NCBI GenBank assembly: GCA_025618425.1
Contig: CM046832.1
Coordinates: 51,692,447-51,756,446 of the forward strand
Direction of reading: 5' to 3'
Length of the DNA stretch: 64,000 bases
DNA from: Heliocidaris tuberculata
Lineage: Eukaryota; Echinodermata; Echinoidea; Camarodonta; Echinometridae
The stretch's first letter is position 1, and every line of letters begins with the position of its first letter. Under the pieces are notes generated by a model, which saw nothing but the letters and a program-made list of their open reading frames with translations, did not search any database and was not told the origin of the DNA. The translations under genes and the position numbers were made by a program. Below, piece by piece: positions 60,617 through 64,000 of the stretch.

Positions 60617-63600
60617 TTACAATTCTATTGCATCAAGATGTAAGGCTTTGCATAGTTTTTTAAATGTAAACAGGGATGTACAAGTCTGAACATTTACAGG
60701 GAGTCCGTTAAACAAACTGGCCCCGACATATGCAAAGGATTTTCTTTTACATTCTGTCCTAGCGTGGGGAAGTTGGAGGGGGCATTTTAAAGAATAACGT
60801 GTCCTATAATTTACGGTTCGTTTACATATCAATGATTCTAGATAAGTCGGTATTAGATTATTTAGTATTTTAAAAACAAGAACACAATATTGATATTTCA
60901 TACGCTGTTCAACTGATTGCCATTTCAGTGTGTGTAACAAGGAACGTTGCGATGTATAATAATCTTTATTCAAAATCATTCTGGCATATTTATTTTGGAG
61001 TTTTTGTATCTTATCCATATGGATTTTTGCACAGCTTCCCCAAGATGTACCACAGTAATCAATATAAGGTAGAATCATAGCAAAATACAGATTCTTCATA
61101 ATTTTAAATGACAGTAAATGCTTAATCCTCCGTATACAACCTATTGCCCGAGATATTTTACAAACAATAGTAGAAACATGTTCACACCAAGTCAAACCGG
61201 AGTCGAGCATAACACCCAAGTATTTGATCTTCTTTACATTTTCTAAAGGTAAGTTTCTGAATTTTATTGACAAAATATCATCTCCCAGTTTTTTCTTATG
61301 ACCAAATGCCATGACCTTCGTCTTTCGTGGGTGTAAATGCATATTATTCAAGTCTAACCATCTGCATATTGTATCGAAATCATCTTGCAAGTATTTCTGT
61401 ACATCCTTTATTGTTTCACTATGATTAAAAATGGCTGTATCATCAGCATAAAGAGACATTTTAGAATTGAAATGCAAATTTACATTACACATGTCATTAA
61501 TAAAAAGACAAAATATCAGCGGACCTAATATAGATCCCTGCGGGACACCTGATTTTATCTTCAAACATTCACTAGAGCAATTATTAACTGTAACAAATTG
61601 TCTCCTGTCTGTTAAATATGATTCCATCCAGTCGTATTCTTTCCCTTTAATACCATAGAACTTAAGCTTTGCAAGAATAAAATTGTGTGGAATAACATCA
61701 AAAGCTTTGCGTAGATCTAAGAAAATACCTCCAATAACATGTTTTTGGTCCAGTTTATCACACAAATAATCAGTAATTTCAGTTAAACATGTAGCAGTAG
61801 AATAAGATGGTCTGAACCCTGATTGACAATTGGCAAGGAGTTTATTAACGTTTAAGTATGTATACAGTTGATCATGTATTGCTCTCTCCAATATTTTGGA
61901 CAAGGCAGGGAGCACAGAAATCGGTCTAAAATTGTCAATATCAAAAGATCCCCCTTTATGTATTGGAGTAATTCGTGCTGTTTTAAAATCTTTTGGAATA
62001 ATACAAGTTTGTAAAGTCGCATTAAATAAATGGGTCAAAGGACCAGCTATATATTCTGCAGCCAGTTTAAGAAGCTTAGGGTGAATACCATCTACTCCCA
62101 CTGCTTTCGAACAGTCAATATGTAACAGTTCTTTTACAACATATTCCTTCTTGATTGCACAAAATTCAAATTCACATGCAGGAATAAACAGAGTCTGCAA
62201 ACTATTTAATAAATCTTCCGAGGAATTACCCGAGGGAGTTTGCAACCTTGAGCCAACTTCATTAAAGGCTTTGTTTAGAACGTGAGCTATTTCCTCGTTA
62301 GGTATCTGATCATTACCAATTGTGAGTTTAATATCATGATTCACATTTTTATTTTTCTTTGGTATAAGTTTCGATAAAACGTTCCAATTCTTCTTGATGT
62401 CATTTCCACAATCCTGAAATTTATCCTGATAATACTTCTTTTTCAAAATTTTATTCAAGTTATTAGCCCTATTACGGATATACTGGAATTTATTCCACCA
62501 AATTATCAATTTTGTTTTTCTAAATTGCTTTCGATAATAATCCCTTTGGCGTGCTAATGCTAAATAATCATCATTTATCCAAGGTACCCCTCTTTGTTTT
62601 TGACGCACTGATATCATGGGGGCATGCCTATCACAAATATTCAGCAGGGTGCTTTTAAAGCAGTACCACAATTTTTCAACATCAAAACCATAGGAATAAA
62701 ATTCATGCCAGTCAACTTTACTTACATCCTCTTTAAAGTTGTCACTATCAAAGTATTTGAAGGAACGAAATTTGGTTATTTTTGGAGAAAGGGGTAGATA
62801 TTTCCCTTTAATTGCAGTATATATCACAGAGTGATCACTAAGACCAGCAGTTTGGACTCCTGATTTAATGATATTGTCAACAAGTGGATCAGAAATACAA
62901 ACCAAGTCAATTAGAGACTGACTATGTGGTGTGATTCTAGTGGGTTGAGATATAACCTGTGTCATCTGCATTGTAGTACATAGAGTTAGAACTTTTCTAG
63001 AAAGATTATTGTCAGTCAGCATATTGCAATTAAAATCACCAAGTAGAATAACATTGTTTGTAACTGTATATAATTTCTCAAGATTATGTTCTAAATTATC
63101 GAAAAAATCGGACTGATTATCTGGTTTTCTATACAATATACCAATGAACAATGAGCTACTATTAGTACGTTGAAATTCCACCCACATTATTTCTAATGCG
63201 TCAGATTCAAGATCCAATCTTCTCACATAGGAAGAATTTTCTGATATAAAACATCCCACTCCTCCTCCATGGGTGCGTCTATCTCTCCTTTCAAACTTAT
63301 ATCCTTTGATAGAAAACAAACTATCAGAATGATCTTCTGTCAACCACGTTTCTGACAGGCCTAACAAGTCATAAGGGTTATTACTGAGCCAAATTTGCAG
63401 ATCAGCAACTTTACTGACTAAACTTCTCACGTTCAGGTGAGCTAATTTTATACCCTTTATGTCGTTTAATGCAAAATCATTAATATCAGCTGACCTATCT
63501 TCATTTACACCGACCACCATATCATTACAATCAGTGTTGTTAACCATACATTCTAAAGTTGCATCGAAATCATTCCAAAAAGGTAATTGTTGCAGTAGAC

Positions 63601-63763
63601 ATTTTGGACATTGCCAGTGTTCAAAGAGTGCATCTGAATCATAAGTCTCTCTTAAGACCCGTCCACAAACTATATGTACCCACTGTGAGCATCCCGTGCA
63701 TAACAAAGCCTTTTGATTCTTTTTTACTGATTTACTACAAATTGAACATGGATATCTGATCAT
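60617..63763 (-). CDS. LINE polyprotein: PHD-type finger, APE endonuclease, reverse transcriptase
   Basis: One uninterrupted frame of 1048 residues. Residues 1-60 form a PHD-like zinc finger (CSIC, CTGC, WVHIVC, WQCPKC). About 105-320 is an APE-type endonuclease with LAHLNVRSL, LSETWL, GDFNCNM and LSDHSVIY. About 560-840 is a reverse transcriptase with ITPIHKGG, NFRPISVLP, SGFRPSYSTATCL, LRKAFD, GVPQGSILGPL and the catalytic YADD. The C-terminal region has KYLGVMLDSGLTWCEHV and SLFNGLPVNV. It would nick target DNA and copy its own RNA there. All catalytic motifs I can check are present and no stop occurs, so it may be active or very young. Exact clade (CR1, L2, Crack or Daphne) needs phylogeny. 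Confidence 0.9.
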   Translation of the reverse strand: MIRYPCSICSKSVKKNQKALLCTGCSQWVHIVCGRVLRETYDSDALFEHWQCPKCLLQQLPFWNDFDATLECMVNNTDCNDMVVGVNEDRSADINDFALNDIKGIKLAHLNVRSLVSKVADLQIWLSNNPYDLLGLSETWLTEDHSDSLFSIKGYKFERRDRRTHGGGVGCFISENSSYVRRLDLESDALEIMWVEFQRTNSSSLFIGILYRKPDNQSDFFDNLEHNLEKLYTVTNNVILLGDFNCNMLTDNNLSRKVLTLCTTMQMTQVISQPTRITPHSQSLIDLVCISDPLVDNIIKSGVQTAGLSDHSVIYTAIKGKYLPLSPKITKFRSFKYFDSDNFKEDVSKVDWHEFYSYGFDVEKLWYCFKSTLLNICDRHAPMISVRQKQRGVPWINDDYLALARQRDYYRKQFRKTKLIIWWNKFQYIRNRANNLNKILKKKYYQDKFQDCGNDIKKNWNVLSKLIPKKNKNVNHDIKLTIGNDQIPNEEIAHVLNKAFNEVGSRLQTPSGNSSEDLLNSLQTLFIPACEFEFCAIKKEYVVKELLHIDCSKAVGVDGIHPKLLKLAAEYIAGPLTHLFNATLQTCIIPKDFKTARITPIHKGGSFDIDNFRPISVLPALSKILERAIHDQLYTYLNVNKLLANCQSGFRPSYSTATCLTEITDYLCDKLDQKHVIGGIFLDLRKAFDVIPHNFILAKLKFYGIKGKEYDWMESYLTDRRQFVTVNNCSSECLKIKSGVPQGSILGPLIFCLFINDMCNVNLHFNSKMSLYADDTAIFNHSETIKDVQKYLQDDFDTICRWLDLNNMHLHPRKTKVMAFGHKKKLGDDILSIKFRNLPLENVKKIKYLGVMLDSGLTWCEHVSTIVCKISRAIGCIRRIKHLLSFKIMKNLYFAMILPYIDYCGTSWGSCAKIHMDKIQKLQNKYARMILNKDYYTSQRSLLHTLKWQSVEQRMKYQYCVLVFKILNNLIPTYLESLICKRTVNYRTRYSLKCPLQLPHARTECKRKSFAYVGASLFNGLPVNVQTCTSLFTFKKLCKALHLDAIEL

Positions 63764-64000
63764 TAAAAGCTATATTGAAATTAGATTGAGATTTTGTATC
63801 CACTCTCAGCAAGTTACTACGTATAACTATCATTTTGGTGAAAAGTATGTGCAAAATATGTGCACAATGATAACAACAACGACAAAAAAAGAATGTCAAT
63901 AAAATTGTCAATTAAAGAACTTTAGAACAATTGGAACAAACAGATGAGATAATACAACATTTAATTTCATGAAAGGAAAGTTGCAATAGGAAATTACAAT
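63764..64000 (-). other. Probable LINE 5' untranslated region
   Basis: AT-rich sequence upstream of the LINE start codon. No second frame and no end of the element is seen, so the 5' boundary lies outside the window. Confidence 0.5.

Larger units (their letters stand above)
60388..64000 (-). mobile_element. LINE (CR1/L2-like) with intact ORF, extending past the window edge
   Basis: Contains the 1048-residue open frame 63763-60617. The 3' side (60388-60440) is AATA-repeat-rich when read on the minus strand, like the microsatellite tails of CR1/L2-type elements. The 5' untranslated region runs beyond 63763 and probably past the window end. It inserted into the MITE at 60054, so it is younger than that copy. 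Confidence 0.85.

Overview
The window is animal nuclear DNA that is AT-rich and repeat-dense. It has small spliced genes with GT-AG introns, tRNA-derived SINEs, CR1/L2-like and L1-like LINEs, many MITEs, and very frequent poly-G/poly-C runs. Two genes encode secreted coiled-coil plus olfactomedin proteins of the amassin type, known from sea urchin coelomic fluid. With the repeat style (many 'taggccta' words, 'gggccccgtttcat' MITEs) this suggests an echinoderm, most likely a sea urchin; the species is inferred, not shown.

The main content is a family of at least four small related genes, all on the + strand, that I cannot match to any described family. Copy 1 (1-2364) enters from outside the window, copy 2 is at 28996-33576, copy 3 at 39942-41306 and copy 4 at 44819-47005. 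The complete copies have three exons: an 11-residue first exon starting ATGGCGGA, then two exons that together look like one alpha/beta (flavodoxin/Rossmann-like) domain. Intron phases are 0 and 1 throughout. Copies 2 and 4 end in a basic, cysteine-rich tail. Copy 1 has 17 consecutive cysteines there, and copy 3 has lost the tail.

Between copies 1 and 2 lie two amassin-like genes arranged head to head: gene A on the - strand (14188 down to 9419, 475 aa) and gene B on the + strand (20907-26500, 484 aa). Each has six exons with the same phases (0,0,0,1,2), so they are ancient paralogs. A spare, identical copy of gene B's exon 4 lies upstream of its exon 1 inside a recent segmental duplication.

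The rest is repeats. There is a 1.82-kb direct duplication (3376-7013) running into a 1.3-kb CCAAC/CATCC array. TTAA-flanked MITEs occur at 16291, 33744, 42208 and 60054, and other MITEs at 12883, 35821, 43303 and 47826. A decayed LINE at about 48.2-51.0 kb carries two 187-bp MITEs with exact 4-bp target duplications and a second LINE. 5'-truncated LINEs lie at 25.1 and 53.1 kb. An intact-ORF LINE (PHD finger, endonuclease, reverse transcriptase; 1048 aa, - strand) fills 60.4 kb to the right edge and interrupts a MITE. The 54.3-60.0 kb stretch has no gene I can support.
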